Below the pieces are notes generated by a model, which saw only the letters and a list, made by a program, of their open reading frames with translations, did not search any database and was not told where the DNA came from. A program made the translations under genes and the position numbers. Shown here one piece after another: positions 33,797-44,009 of a stretch of 64,000 nt of DNA. The stretch spans positions 1 through 64,000 of the forward strand of contig CALXNS010000016.1 in assembly GCA_944389815.1 (NCBI GenBank), read 5' to 3'. This DNA comes from an uncultured Victivallis sp. Lineage in GTDB: Bacteria > Verrucomicrobiota > Lentisphaeria > Victivallales > Victivallaceae. The stretch's first letter is position 1, and every line of letters starts with the position of its first letter.

Positions 33797-36511
33797 TCAC
33801 TCCTGTCTCGTCAAACGCAGTGTCAGGATCGAGGCCGCGGGCAGCGTGACCGCTGAAGAAACGTCGGATTCTCCGGCACTTTCCGCCGCCGGGGTCTCAT
33901 CCAGCCGCACCGCCTGCGCCCGGAAACCGGTCGGCAGACGCAAATTCACTCCGACATCACGTCGTTCCGGATTGTAAATCCGCAGGATATCCCCATTGTC
34001 GTCTTCGGCCTTCTTCAACGCGGAAAACACGGCGTCGCCACTCAATTCGAGACCGCTTTCTCCCTGCTGCGCCAAGTTCCGTTTCTCCGGAGGCAGGTCG
34101 CGGAAGAACAACTCCCGCACCGCGCTGCACTGATCGCACGGACGCCCGCCGGTCAGCTTATGCGGATCAACGGAGTCAAATGACGCCAGAATCGGCGCGA
34201 GAAACTTCTGATGTTCCCCCGCCAGTTCCGAACGCGTCGCCAGTCCGGGACGAATTGCAAAACGAAACTCATGCGTGCCGATCAACTTCCCTTCCGGCGC
34301 ACACCACTCCGCTCCGGAACGGATGAAAACACCGTCCTCATCGTAATGGACCGCATTGACATTACCGGTTGAACGCAGCAGCGTCAATGCAATCCTCCCA
34401 TCGGAAAGATGTTCATATTCATACAGCCCCTCATTCAGAATGGAGAACTGCCGCTCCCCGTCTCGAATCGTAATCACTCCGGAATCCGGCTGATCGGCAT
34501 TATGCCGTTCGGGATCACAAAGCACCTCCGCACGCGTCCGCTCCTCGAACCCGAACGGCACCGATGCACAGCTCTCCTGCACGGCGATCCCATGACTGAA
34601 TACCGCGCGCAACCGATGCGAACCGGCATGATTTTCAATCCGCACGGTCGCCGCGACATGACGGGAAAATTCATCCAGCGTGTATTCAAGCGTCAGTCGA
34701 TTCAACACCCGCTCCCCGGCGGGACAACGCCGTTCAAAATCATAGTCGCGCGGCAGCTCGAATTCGTATTCAACCCGAACCCCCTGGCGCAATCCGCGCG
34801 TAAAACCTTCCACCCGGATTCCGGACGCCGCCGCCCTCACATCCGGAACCCAGCCGTTCCCGGCCGGCTGAAAATTGTAGGCGTGTCCGGCATCCCCCTC
34901 CTCGGAAAAAGAGATGAAATCCGGGAAAAATGCACCATTTTCCTTATCCAGCATTTCGGCCCGGCCATCCTCATCGACCGAGAAACGCACGAAGGCATTC
35001 TCCAGAACGCATTTCTCCCGCGGGAAATCCCCGACGGCGGCTCCCAGCGGTGCGCCCCCCTTCCCGACGACGACCCGCAACACCCGGTATCCGCAGGGCG
35101 GAAGCGCTTCCGCGGCGACATCCAGTTCCAGGTGCAGAGACGGAATCTGTCCCGGCAGATTGATCGGCGAATAATTGGTCTGAAAACGCCGTTCCGCCAT
35201 GCGAAGCGCAAAACGAACATCATTGCCTGCCGGGTCGATGATCCGGAGCGATTCCGGCCGTTCCGCCAGCGGCAGGAAAAGTTCCGCGGAAACCGTCTCC
35301 GAACGGGAGAACGGCAGCGGATTGAACAACGCAAGCAGATATTCCGCCGGATCGTTCCCCCGTCGGTCAAGCCTTGCCCAGAACTGCCGGATGCCGCGGG
35401 CGATCAGATCGTGCGCGAGATCCTTTATCCGGGCGAAACGGTTGAGGTTGTCCTGATGGACACGATCGGTGCTGCACCCGCAGATCGAATCATGCGGGTG
35501 GTTGCGCAGCAATGACTTCCAGAGATAACGGAAGTAATCCCGATCGTAAAGTGCATCGCCGCTCAGATGTTCGAACAGAATGTACAAAGGTTCCAGTTGC
35601 AGTTCGATCAACGCTTCACACTGCGCGTTTTCGCGTTTCAATGGAAGGCGCGCGGACAACGTCCCCTGCAACACGTTGCCGGAAGCGCCATGTCGCAGTT
35701 CACCGATCCGGCGCTGAAGCGCGAGATGATGCTCCGCCACGAAATCCCGCACCGCGGCCAGATAATCGCAGAGACTCGACTGACGGATGACATCCGGCGC
35801 AATCCGCCGGTTCAATTCCCGCAGAATCGGCAGAAGATCCTCCTGCGCCTCAAGATGATCGACTCCATTCATCAGCAGCCGGTGCGGCGTGACCGCCTCG
35901 GACTCCTGCGCCGCCTCCACCTCACGGAAAAAGAGCAGTGCAAGCTCCGGATCCGCCGGAAAACGTTGTGCATTATTGTACCACCGGCTCATAAACGACG
36001 CCAGTACCGTCGAACCATCCGGAGCACTCCATTCAAATTCATTCGGCGGCGTCTCCCCCGTGCGCCGGTAGCCGCGTCCGAAAATACAATTGTCGATACC
36101 GAATCCGCGGAAAATCTGCGGCAATTGTCCGATCAATCCGAACTGATCCGGCGTATAACCGCACCGGGAAGTTCCGCCGAACTCATTCGCCAGAGCAATC
36201 CCCGCAAGCAAGTTCCGCACGGTCGCCTCTCCGCCGGTCAGAAAGAAATCGTTCTGCACATACCAGGGGCCGACTTTCAGATTGCCGCGGCGAATATAAT
36301 ATTCCAGTTCCGGGCGCCGCTCCGGACGTATCTCCAGATAATCCTCCAGACAAACCGTTTGAGCATCAAGTTCAAACACATATTCCGGCTCTTCGCGATA
36401 AATCTCCAGCAGATGATCGATCAGATCCACCAGACGATGGCGAAACACCTCAAACGGCTGATACCACTCCCGGTCCCAGTGCGTATGCGATATCACATGA
36501 AACTGCTTCAT
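33797..36511 (-). CDS. GH38 alpha-mannosidase
   Basis: This 904-aa GH38 enzyme starts MKQFHVISHTHWDREW. His11 and Asp13 match the zinc-binding H-x-D. GPWYVQND (Asp88) and GYTPDQFG (Asp122, the likely nucleophile) follow. HPHDSICGCS (about residue 350) supplies the later zinc-ligand His. Large C-terminal beta domains complete the protein. It hydrolyses alpha-mannosides such as those of N-glycans or mannans. There is no signal peptide, so it is probably cytoplasmic. The ATG at 36511 follows AAAGG. A longer frame from 36541 adds only 10 residues. It is the first gene of the GH38-GntR unit, divergent from a pseudopilin-GH5 unit. Confidence 0.92.
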   Translation of the reverse strand: MKQFHVISHTHWDREWYQPFEVFRHRLVDLIDHLLEIYREEPEYVFELDAQTVCLEDYLEIRPERRPELEYYIRRGNLKVGPWYVQNDFFLTGGEATVRNLLAGIALANEFGGTSRCGYTPDQFGLIGQLPQIFRGFGIDNCIFGRGYRRTGETPPNEFEWSAPDGSTVLASFMSRWYNNAQRFPADPELALLFFREVEAAQESEAVTPHRLLMNGVDHLEAQEDLLPILRELNRRIAPDVIRQSSLCDYLAAVRDFVAEHHLALQRRIGELRHGASGNVLQGTLSARLPLKRENAQCEALIELQLEPLYILFEHLSGDALYDRDYFRYLWKSLLRNHPHDSICGCSTDRVHQDNLNRFARIKDLAHDLIARGIRQFWARLDRRGNDPAEYLLALFNPLPFSRSETVSAELFLPLAERPESLRIIDPAGNDVRFALRMAERRFQTNYSPINLPGQIPSLHLELDVAAEALPPCGYRVLRVVVGKGGAPLGAAVGDFPREKCVLENAFVRFSVDEDGRAEMLDKENGAFFPDFISFSEEGDAGHAYNFQPAGNGWVPDVRAAASGIRVEGFTRGLRQGVRVEYEFELPRDYDFERRCPAGERVLNRLTLEYTLDEFSRHVAATVRIENHAGSHRLRAVFSHGIAVQESCASVPFGFEERTRAEVLCDPERHNADQPDSGVITIRDGERQFSILNEGLYEYEHLSDGRIALTLLRSTGNVNAVHYDEDGVFIRSGAEWCAPEGKLIGTHEFRFAIRPGLATRSELAGEHQKFLAPILASFDSVDPHKLTGGRPCDQCSAVRELFFRDLPPEKRNLAQQGESGLELSGDAVFSALKKAEDDNGDILRIYNPERRDVGVNLRLPTGFRAQAVRLDETPAAESAGESDVSSAVTLPAASILTLRLTRQE

Positions 36512-36556
36512 TGCGGAAAACCTTTCCATGAATTTTTTCAAAAGTCATCTTTTTTA

Positions 36557-36585
36557 ATTATACCGGATTGACTGATGAAAAACAA
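36557..36585 (-). promoter_or_regulatory. Sigma-70-type promoter of GH38-GntR unit
   Basis: On the minus strand TTGTTT (36585-36580) and TATAAT (36562-36557) are 17 nt apart, placing the start site about 36 nt upstream of the GH38 ATG. Confidence 0.65.
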
Positions 36586-36627
36586 GTATTGTCTGAATAA
36601 TTTGACTGATAATTCCGACACGATTCA

Positions 36628-36639
36628 TACAATATTGTA
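36628..36639. promoter_or_regulatory. Candidate GntR operator palindrome
   Basis: TACAATATTGTA is a perfect 12-bp palindrome in the divergent intergenic region, between the GH38 promoter and the pseudopilin promoter. A partial copy, AGTATTGT, occurs at 36585-36592. Its position suits control of both directions by the adjacent GntR protein. Confidence 0.45.
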
Positions 36640-36681
36640 CTATTATTGACGCAAAAAATTCCGCATTTACCGATTTTGCCG

Positions 36682-36710
36682 TTGACATTCGCTTCTGAAA
36701 TGAACATAAT
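36682..36710 (+). promoter_or_regulatory. Sigma-70-type promoter of pseudopilin-GH5 unit
   Basis: TTGACA (36682-36687) and CATAAT (36705-36710) with a 17-nt spacer, starting TTGACATT like the promoters at 12168 and 52044. Confidence 0.65.
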
Positions 36711-36764
36711 TAATGATGTGAACCGAAACAACACAACGCAACCTCAAAGTAAGGAAGGACGAAT

Positions 36765-37556
36765 ATGAAACAATCCGATTTCCCGCTCATCGCGCATTCC
36801 GCCTCTCCGTCGCCGGCGGAACAAATTCCCCATCGCTCTTTCACTCTGATTGAATTGCTCGTTGTAATTGCAATCATCGCCATCCTTGCGGCGATGCTGC
36901 TTCCGGCCCTGAATCAGGCGCGGAACAAGGCGGGCGCCAGTCAATGTCTCAGCAATCACAAACAGATCGGCACCGCACTGCAGATGTACACCGCGGATTA
37001 CAACAACTGGCTGCCGACCGCCACACGCGACGGCGGCATGGTCGGGTATTGGAAATTCCAGCTTTCCCCCTATACTGGACAATCCCAGGCAACCACCTGG
37101 GATGAAGTGAAGGGAGATAAAAAGGGATTCGGACAGGACAGCATCTTCGGCTGCAAGAACTGGGCCGGCGTGCCGATCGCCAAGTCCGGCTGGCAGACCG
37201 GCGAACCGGGCATCTACAGCGGCATCGGCTGGAATCGGTGGCTCTGCTACAATCCGCTCCTCGATCCCGGGCCGGGCAGCGACCGGGCCAAGAAACTCTC
37301 CTACTTCAAACGGCAGCAGACCGAAACCGCTCTGATCGGCGATGTGCCGGACGGCACCATTCACGTTTCGGATTATCAGGATAATTATACGACGATCGCC
37401 TACGGCGGCGCAACGACTCCGACCCGCGTCGCCAGTCGTCACAGCAACGGCGCCAATTATCTCTGGGTGGATGGACACGCCTCCTGGAAGTCTTACGTGG
37501 AAATGCAGAACGGAAAGAACGGCGTTGCCGACTGGTATTTCAAAGCTCATCTCTGA
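36765..37556 (+). CDS. Type II/IV pseudopilin-like protein, H-x9-DG type
   Basis: This 263-aa protein has a 26-residue polar leader ending in HRS, then [20 protein letters not shown] with the conserved Glu at +5. The globular domain carries [14 protein letters not shown] near the C-terminus, an exact H-x9-DG motif of the prepilin-processing-associated group. The residue before the cleavage point is Ser rather than Gly. It has its own promoter and is followed 43 nt later by a secreted GH5 enzyme. A role in cell-surface display or secretion of that enzyme is possible but unproven. Confidence 0.88.
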   Translation: MKQSDFPLIAHSASPSPAEQIPHRSFTLIELLVVIAIIAILAAMLLPALNQARNKAGASQCLSNHKQIGTALQMYTADYNNWLPTATRDGGMVGYWKFQLSPYTGQSQATTWDEVKGDKKGFGQDSIFGCKNWAGVPIAKSGWQTGEPGIYSGIGWNRWLCYNPLLDPGPGSDRAKKLSYFKRQQTETALIGDVPDGTIHVSDYQDNYTTIAYGGATTPTRVASRHSNGANYLWVDGHASWKSYVEMQNGKNGVADWYFKAHL

Positions 37557-37599
37557 TTTTTCAACCAATCATTATATTCATTAATATGGAAAGGTAATC

Positions 37600-39390
37600 A
37601 TGAAGCGAAGTACATTAATTTCCCTCGGTGTGGCGGTCGCGGCTTCGACGCTGCCGCTGTTCGCCGAACCGGCTCCGCCGCAAAACGAACTCTCGATTTT
37701 TCCCGCTGCCGCGGATGCGAAGATCATCGTCAAGGGTGAACAGGGCGCGGTTGCCACGGTGAAAGACGGCATTTTGAGTCTCTCGCGTCCGGAATTGACC
37801 AACCAGCCGGGACTCCGCTGGCATTTCGAATTCAAATCCGGCTTGAACCTCGACGATTTTCCGCAGGCGGCTCCGTTGAAGATCCGGTTGCGCGGCGGAG
37901 AACCCGGCAAGGTATATCAACTTGCCACGACCTGGTATCTGGTCGATCCGCGCGGTGCCATGGGCCAGATGGTCAAGTTCAAGGGCGGCCCGGAGTGGCA
38001 GGACCTGACCTTCCCGGTGCTGCGACGCCCGAGCGGCAACAAGACCCGACTGCTGGTGTTCGGACTCAGCGACATTGCCGACATCGACATCGCCGAAGTC
38101 AAACTTGGCGAAGGCCGCGACATCTCCGTCGAACTGGCCAGCGCTCCGGACAAATCCGCAGAAGCGCTGCTCCTGCGCGGCCGCGCTTCCGAGAAGGACA
38201 CCCAGATAACGCTTCATGTCAAGGACGCGAAGGGGAAAACCACTTCCCGCCACGTTCCCGTAAAGAATGGACGTTTTGAATATCTCTGGGAAAATCCCCC
38301 CCTTACGGTTCACAAGTACAACACCATTCACGCTTCCGGAAACCACAGCGGCAAGGCAATTCCGCTTCCGGTGTTCGGTTACCGTCCGAACTATGATTTC
38401 GCCTGGCTCAAGGTGGACGGCACGAAAATCGTCACCGCCGACGGCAGCGAATTCCTGCCGGCCGGCATCGGTTACGCCCGCGACGTGATCATCAGCAATC
38501 AGGACGACGCGGTCATGGAATTCGCCAAAGAGCGCTCTCTCAATACCATCCGGCTGCCCTTCTACACGCGCTTCTTCAACAACAACACCGACGAACCGAT
38601 CGATCTTGACGCTCACATGAATGATTTCATCGATCCGGTCGTCCTGGCTGCAAAACGGCATGACATGTACGTCATTCTCGACGACCACGGGTATTTCAGC
38701 GAAAAGATCGACGAAGCCAAGGCACGGCAGCAGCAGAACGTCTCCCGCTGGAACGAAGCAGGCGTCAACGAATGGGTCAACCGCTGGCGGAGAGTCGCCG
38801 AACGCTACAAGGATGAACCGCACGTTCTCGGGTATGAATTGATGAATGAACCCCACGACATCCGCCCCGAACTCGCACGGGAGTGGTACACGCGGGCAAT
38901 CAAGGCGATCCGAGAGGTCGACACAAAACACATCATCCTGGTCGGTTCCTCCGACTGGTCCCACAGCCGTTCGCTTGAAAAGACCTGGGGGCCGACCGCC
39001 TCGACTGCGGACGCGCCGTACAACAACCTCGTCTTCGCCTTCCACGATTATCCGCTGGATAATCATCCGTGGCTCGTCAAGAAACACATCGTCAAATTCC
39101 GCGACACCCATCAGGTGCCGGTGATGTGCACCGAATTCGGCGCCACGCACTGGGACAAAGGCGAAACCGTCTGCCGCGAATTCGAAGCGGGCATGCTCAC
39201 ACTCTGCGCTCAGGAACGGGTCGGCTGGATGATCTGGGCTCTCGGGCAGCTGCACGATCAGCCGCGTGCACCCTACAATGAAGTGGACAAGGCGGGCTTC
39301 GGACCGCCGCGTTCGATGGACTCCTGCGCCTACAGCGATCTCTGGATTCCGGCGGCCCGGATCACCGCATCGCCCTTCCCGCAGCCGTAA
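37600..39390 (+). CDS. Secreted GH5-type cellulase/mannanase-like enzyme
   Basis: This 596-aa protein has a signal peptide (MKRSTLISLGVAVAASTLPL, then FAEP). Two N-terminal beta-rich regions (about 30-180 and 185-265) precede a GH5 TIM barrel (about 275-585). The acid/base is Glu417 in ELMNEPH and the nucleophile Glu512 in CTEFGA. HDYPLD supplies the expected active-site His/Tyr region. GH5 enzymes act on beta-glucans, mannans or xyloglucan; the subfamily cannot be assigned by eye. The gene follows the pseudopilin by 43 nt with GGAAAGG as ribosome binding site and ends just before a strong terminator. Confidence 0.87.
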   Translation: MKRSTLISLGVAVAASTLPLFAEPAPPQNELSIFPAAADAKIIVKGEQGAVATVKDGILSLSRPELTNQPGLRWHFEFKSGLNLDDFPQAAPLKIRLRGGEPGKVYQLATTWYLVDPRGAMGQMVKFKGGPEWQDLTFPVLRRPSGNKTRLLVFGLSDIADIDIAEVKLGEGRDISVELASAPDKSAEALLLRGRASEKDTQITLHVKDAKGKTTSRHVPVKNGRFEYLWENPPLTVHKYNTIHASGNHSGKAIPLPVFGYRPNYDFAWLKVDGTKIVTADGSEFLPAGIGYARDVIISNQDDAVMEFAKERSLNTIRLPFYTRFFNNNTDEPIDLDAHMNDFIDPVVLAAKRHDMYVILDDHGYFSEKIDEAKARQQQNVSRWNEAGVNEWVNRWRRVAERYKDEPHVLGYELMNEPHDIRPELAREWYTRAIKAIREVDTKHIILVGSSDWSHSRSLEKTWGPTASTADAPYNNLVFAFHDYPLDNHPWLVKKHIVKFRDTHQVPVMCTEFGATHWDKGETVCREFEAGMLTLCAQERVGWMIWALGQLHDQPRAPYNEVDKAGFGPPRSMDSCAYSDLWIPAARITASPFPQP

Positions 39391-39403
39391 CGTTCATCGA
39401 TAC

Positions 39404-39451
39404 GCAAAAAAAACGTTCCCCTGCCTGAATCCGCAGGGGAACGTTTTTTTT
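39404..39451. terminator. Bidirectional rho-independent terminator
   Basis: A 13-bp perfect stem (AACGTTCCCCTGC at 39412-39424, complement at 39433-39445) is flanked by eight A on one side and eight T on the other. It can end the GH5 transcript on the plus strand and the long LacI-type operon on the minus strand. Confidence 0.9.
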
Positions 39452-39511
39452 CATACGCACCTGTCGATGACCAATGGATCTTCCGACAGGATGTCTTCTT
39501 TCAGACAATCG

Positions 39512-41512
39512 TTACACGAACATCTTCTCGTAATCAACTTTGTCCGATCGAAACGGCAATGCCGGAAATCCTTCCTTGTTGATCAGGTTCACCCGGCAGT
39601 AACCGGTGAACGCATATCGAACCCGTTCCGGCTCCGGCACCGACTCGCAGCTCACCAGAACTGTGTCGCCGTCGATTTCCGCCTCCGCCCTGTACAAATT
39701 GCCGCTCCGGTCGCCGAGCACGAATCCAATCGGAGATCCTCCGTCCGTCGTCGTCAAGCCGGAACCGGTGTTGCGGAAAAAAACCCGCATTTTATGCAGT
39801 TCCTGGCGGCAGCCGGCAAACTCCGGCCCGTCCGCCATAACCGGCAAATGGTAAACCATCGCTTCCGCCTTCCGGGCAAGTCGATTGCCGAGGGTCTGTT
39901 TGTCTCTCGGATGAATATCCGAATGATCCCCGCGATCGAAAGCGGTAATCATGCCGACGTTCCGGAAAACATGCGGCATTTCCGCCTGAATTTCCCGTGT
40001 CAGAGCATACGGAGAAATTTCCGGGAAATCAAGCTCGTCAACAACGGCATCCTCCAGGCGTTCCGCCGGTTGATGCGCATGAAACGCGGCCAGTTGCACC
40101 AGAAGAAACGGCATATCCGGTTCGTTCCAGTGTTCACGCATGTCGTCGATCAACATTTTATGCAGCGGATAATAAGTGTATTCGCCGCTGTTGTTGCACC
40201 CCTGATACCAGATGACGCCGCGCACCGCGTAACGGAACCACGGGGAAAGCATCGCATTGAAGAGCGTGCTCGGATAATTCGGCGTGTCAACGCCACGGCT
40301 GGACAAATTGGGCACCTCCGGTCGCAGCGGGAAGGTTTGTTCCAGTTCATGAATCGCCCGCCAGCGGCATTGCGGTTCTACCGGGAACCGGACGTTCGAA
40401 TCGGAAAAGAGCAATTGCCGCGCCGGAATCTGACCGCAACTGTAATGATTGTCCGCCACCACCGCAACACAGTTGCGTCGGGGGCGCAGACAACGCGCTG
40501 GAACAACATATTTCCGATTGACGCTCCAGTAAGAGGGCGTTTCCGCTCCGGTAGCGCCGATCTCCTCGCCGTTGAAATAGGTTCGGTCGGCATCATTGAT
40601 CACCCCAAGCTCCAGCTGCAGATCCCGGCCAAGCGCTTCTGCCGGAAGCTCGAAACTCATCCGGCAGAGAAAACGACCCGTCCGCCCAAGCTGAATCACC
40701 GGGCTCGGCGCCTCGTTCCAGGCGGAATCGTCAAATTCCGGAAGCAGTTCTGCTGCTTCAGGCTGCCCGCAGCAGCGGTCAAATTTCTCCAGCCAGTTGA
40801 GAAGATTGCGATACAAGGCGCCCCGGGTCAAATCCTCCCACGCCTTCGCCTGATCCTCCGGACGATCCCGGAAAGGTTCCCAATGCCTTTCCTCGAATTT
40901 TTTCCGGGAGATCCACGCTTCGATATTCGTGCCGCCCCAGGCGGCGGCAATCAGCCCGACCGGCACATTGAGATCCTGCTGCAACCGCCGGCCGAAAAAA
41001 TAACCGCAGGCGGAAAAATCCGCCACCGATGCCGGAGTGCACACGTTCCACGTCGCCGCGCCGGATTCATCCATAAGCGGACCGCCCGGCGCAAGTTGAC
41101 GCGCCGGCATGGCGTTGAATAACCGAAGCTGTGGATGATCGGCGTTGCGCACCTCCTCGGCCGCATTTGCTGTAAACCAGAACGGCGCCTCGGAAAAAAC
41201 CGGCATCTCCATGTTGGACTGCCCCGAACACATCCACACCTCTCCGATCAACACATCTTCCAATGTCACTGCCGGCACGCCTTCCGCCCCGCTCAATGTG
41301 ATCGTATATGGTCCTCCCGCACTCATCGCCGGAAATTCGGCCCGCCATTCACCTGCCCGGTCTGCCGCGGCTTCCCGCGACACTCCGGCGAATTCGACGT
41401 GAACTGATTTTCCAGGATCCGATGTACCGGAAAGTATGATCGGCCGCTCCCGCTGAAGAACCATGTGTGAAGTAAATACCCGGTAAAATGCAAATTTGAC
41501 GGCGCGTTCCAT
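39512..41512 (-). CDS. Sialate O-acetylesterase-like SGNH hydrolase
   Basis: This 666-aa protein has the sialate O-acetylesterase (SASA) arrangement. An N-terminal beta domain (FTSHMVLQRERPI) is followed by the nucleophile block CSGQSNMEMP (about residues 94-103), then AAWGGTNIEAWIS. A jelly-roll insertion lies at about 230-360. The catalytic Asp/His block GDHSDIHPRDK is at about 545-555. It probably removes acetyl groups from sialic acid or other acetylated glycans so that glycosidases can act. No clear signal peptide is present. It is the last gene of the minus-strand operon, 54 nt before the terminator. AAAGGA precedes the ATG. Confidence 0.88.
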   Translation of the reverse strand: MERAVKFAFYRVFTSHMVLQRERPIILSGTSDPGKSVHVEFAGVSREAAADRAGEWRAEFPAMSAGGPYTITLSGAEGVPAVTLEDVLIGEVWMCSGQSNMEMPVFSEAPFWFTANAAEEVRNADHPQLRLFNAMPARQLAPGGPLMDESGAATWNVCTPASVADFSACGYFFGRRLQQDLNVPVGLIAAAWGGTNIEAWISRKKFEERHWEPFRDRPEDQAKAWEDLTRGALYRNLLNWLEKFDRCCGQPEAAELLPEFDDSAWNEAPSPVIQLGRTGRFLCRMSFELPAEALGRDLQLELGVINDADRTYFNGEEIGATGAETPSYWSVNRKYVVPARCLRPRRNCVAVVADNHYSCGQIPARQLLFSDSNVRFPVEPQCRWRAIHELEQTFPLRPEVPNLSSRGVDTPNYPSTLFNAMLSPWFRYAVRGVIWYQGCNNSGEYTYYPLHKMLIDDMREHWNEPDMPFLLVQLAAFHAHQPAERLEDAVVDELDFPEISPYALTREIQAEMPHVFRNVGMITAFDRGDHSDIHPRDKQTLGNRLARKAEAMVYHLPVMADGPEFAGCRQELHKMRVFFRNTGSGLTTTDGGSPIGFVLGDRSGNLYRAEAEIDGDTVLVSCESVPEPERVRYAFTGYCRVNLINKEGFPALPFRSDKVDYEKMFV

Positions 41513-41761
41513 AAAACAAATCCTTTCGCGATTCGTGATTATAGAAGTGATAGCATAATTCAGAATTGTTTTTTTTCAAGTCATTCTCTTCACAATTCGC
41601 CGGGAATCTCGACGGAAAACCGCGTCCTCCCTCTCCCCCCCGATATCGATGCACTTATACGCGCCGCGCAGGTCAGTCCGGTTCTCCGGTTCCAGATTCG
41701 GACGACAATCCTTCAAATACTCCGGTACTCCAGCTGGAAAACCGGCCGAAAACAGCATGAT

Positions 41762-43882
41762 TCATTGCAGTGCCGTCTCTATTAAATTCACACTCCACGG
41801 CGCGAGGCGGGAAATGCAATATTCCGCAACCTGTGTGGCTCCATTTTCCACCGTGTCCTCCACGACGCGGCCGTGAAGTTTTTCCGTCTGCGGCGTCGGC
41901 ACAGGTTCCATCGCGGTCAACCACGCCTCGTCGCCGCCGCCCCGCACCCGCAGAACGACCGCTTCCGCCGGATCAAGCGACGCGTTGACCAGTTCAATGA
42001 CGATCCGCCGGCGCTCCTCGTCGCGCCGGACGAAAATCTTCACCCGGTGGTAACTTGCCACCCAGGCGCTCAACGATCCGCCGGAACGGTTGCTCAACGC
42101 ATTGAAAATCGACCGCAGCTGCCGCAGTTTATACGCGAAAAGCAGATTCGTCCCGGGATAATACCCCGCCACCGCCACTCGCCCTCCCAGATCGTTGCAG
42201 AACCATCCCATCGCACAGGGCGCCAGCAGTTCATCCCGGTAATCGCGCAGTTCCGCCAGAATTTCACAACGCGATTCCAGCCCCGGCAGCGCCTCCAGCG
42301 CGAACACGCCGCCGTCATCCCCCCAGAACCGGGCAAAACTCTGCCGGGCGTCACGGCGGAAACCAGCATCGGCGCCATTGAGTTCATGAGCGGTCAAAAC
42401 TTCACTTGCATCAGCGGAAATTCGCTTCCCGCAACGAAATCCGGCAAGCGCTCCCAGACCGCGCGTCTCCAGACCGCGCAAGGTTGCCGCATCGCAATAG
42501 ACTCCGGAAGAAAAAATTTCGCGCAGTTCCGCATCGCTGTAATCATACACCGTATTTCCTCTCAAAATGAAACAATCCGCGTATTCGCGCCGGAACGATT
42601 GCGGCAGCCCCGCACCGAAAAGTTCCGAATACATCATCGCCGAACCGCTCGAACTGAAGTTCTCCTCCCAGCGTCCCGCCAGATTGCTCACCGCCGCCTG
42701 GCCGGGTTTCCACAGCGCGCAGATCCCCCGCTGCGGCAGCCGGCCGTTGGCGGCCGCCACCCGGTCATAGAACGGCCGCACCGCCGTCAATGCGCGCATC
42801 AACGGCATATTCACGTCGAAATCATCGTTTCCCGCAAGCACATTCCACGCGGCTCCGGTCATCCCGGCGCAGCAGTAGAGCGCGCCTTCAAACGCAGTGG
42901 CATGAGAACTTTTCCGCAGACGCTGATAATTGAAACTTTCGATCTCCGACTCGATATCAGTCAGAGAAGGCGGCAGCCATTCCGCTTCCGCGCCAAGCTG
43001 TGTTGTCTTGTAAAGCACCATTTCATCGAACATCTGGAAATCCGTGTACGCTCCGCCTCCCGGCCGCCAGCGCGGCAACGGCGATTTTTCCGGATCGTAC
43101 CGCAGCGCAGCAATCAATTCATCGAACGAAGCGGAATCCCCCGCCCTCATTCCGGCGTCCATCGCACCAAGCTGGATTGCGGGATCGACCCGGTGCACGC
43201 ATTCCGCCGCGAAAACGAACAAGGTGCGCAGACTCTCTCCGGAAAACGCCAGCCACCGCCGCCGGATTTCCAGTTTCGTCCGCCAGTCGCCGCAGTCGAA
43301 CGCCTCGCGCAACGTTTCACGGGTATACGACGTGCCGTGCGCACGGTTGAAACGTTCAAGACAACCGTCGCAGAAACAGACCAGACCGACCGGTCCGTGT
43401 CCGCAGAAACGCAGATCGTCGTCCAGCCAGAGAAAATCGATGCCGCATCCAGCTAGAAGCGTGAACACCCGACTTAAATGTTCCTGCCGATACGCTTCGT
43501 TGCCGACGCAGAAACAGCCCGGCACCGCAGTGCCGTCGAGCCCGGTCAGGTTTGTGAAACGCCGGTCGTGCGGACTCTGCACCACATTTTCGGTGTGATG
43601 TCCCATCGTGCAGAGAAAATTGATGCCGATCCGATTCCCCAGATGCCGTTCGCGCAATTCGGCGCAGCGTTTCCGCAGCAGCGGCACGCGCTGTTCAATC
43701 ACCTCACATGCGAGCACCGAATGGGTGAAACTGTCGAACAAAGCCAGATCGTCGTAACCGGTCCGACACTGCGCAAGCGCGCGGCACAACGCTTCGAAAC
43801 GGGCATCGTCGCCCCAGATTTCCGGATTGATCCGGTATGAGATATGGCTTCTTCCCATCTTCAGATCGGCATTTTCACACAT
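41762..43882 (-). CDS. Unclassified TIM-barrel glycosidase-like protein
   Basis: This 706-aa protein lacks a signal peptide. The N-terminal 300 residues look like a (beta/alpha)8 barrel: SYRINPEIWGDDARFEAL; FLWLDDDLRF; a Cys-containing VCFCDGCLERFNRAHG segment; then GAMDAGMRAGD. This recalls GH42-like or related putative glycosidases. No confident acid/base-nucleophile pair is identifiable. The C-terminal part is beta-rich. GGAGACGCGCG precedes the ATG, and a second Met lies 8 codons in. It lies between fucosidase and esterase genes in the LacI operon, which supports a role in glycan breakdown. I do not recognise a defined family. Confidence 0.7.
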   Translation of the reverse strand: MCENADLKMGRSHISYRINPEIWGDDARFEALCRALAQCRTGYDDLALFDSFTHSVLACEVIEQRVPLLRKRCAELRERHLGNRIGINFLCTMGHHTENVVQSPHDRRFTNLTGLDGTAVPGCFCVGNEAYRQEHLSRVFTLLAGCGIDFLWLDDDLRFCGHGPVGLVCFCDGCLERFNRAHGTSYTRETLREAFDCGDWRTKLEIRRRWLAFSGESLRTLFVFAAECVHRVDPAIQLGAMDAGMRAGDSASFDELIAALRYDPEKSPLPRWRPGGGAYTDFQMFDEMVLYKTTQLGAEAEWLPPSLTDIESEIESFNYQRLRKSSHATAFEGALYCCAGMTGAAWNVLAGNDDFDVNMPLMRALTAVRPFYDRVAAANGRLPQRGICALWKPGQAAVSNLAGRWEENFSSSGSAMMYSELFGAGLPQSFRREYADCFILRGNTVYDYSDAELREIFSSGVYCDAATLRGLETRGLGALAGFRCGKRISADASEVLTAHELNGADAGFRRDARQSFARFWGDDGGVFALEALPGLESRCEILAELRDYRDELLAPCAMGWFCNDLGGRVAVAGYYPGTNLLFAYKLRQLRSIFNALSNRSGGSLSAWVASYHRVKIFVRRDEERRRIVIELVNASLDPAEAVVLRVRGGGDEAWLTAMEPVPTPQTEKLHGRVVEDTVENGATQVAEYCISRLAPWSVNLIETALQ

Positions 43883-44009
43883 CGCGCGTCTCCATCCCGT
43901 GTTTTCCGCGTACCGTTATCGTTTCCATTTCCGTGGTATTCCATGAAAGACAAATTCGCATTTCCGGAACGCCCCCTCCCCGGAGACGCGATGGAATATA
44001 CTTCACAAC

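Noticed and set aside
39266-41122. 618-codon plus-strand frame opposite the acetylesterase gene
   Set aside because: Shadow of the SASA-like protein. It begins inside the GH5 gene and lacks family motifs.
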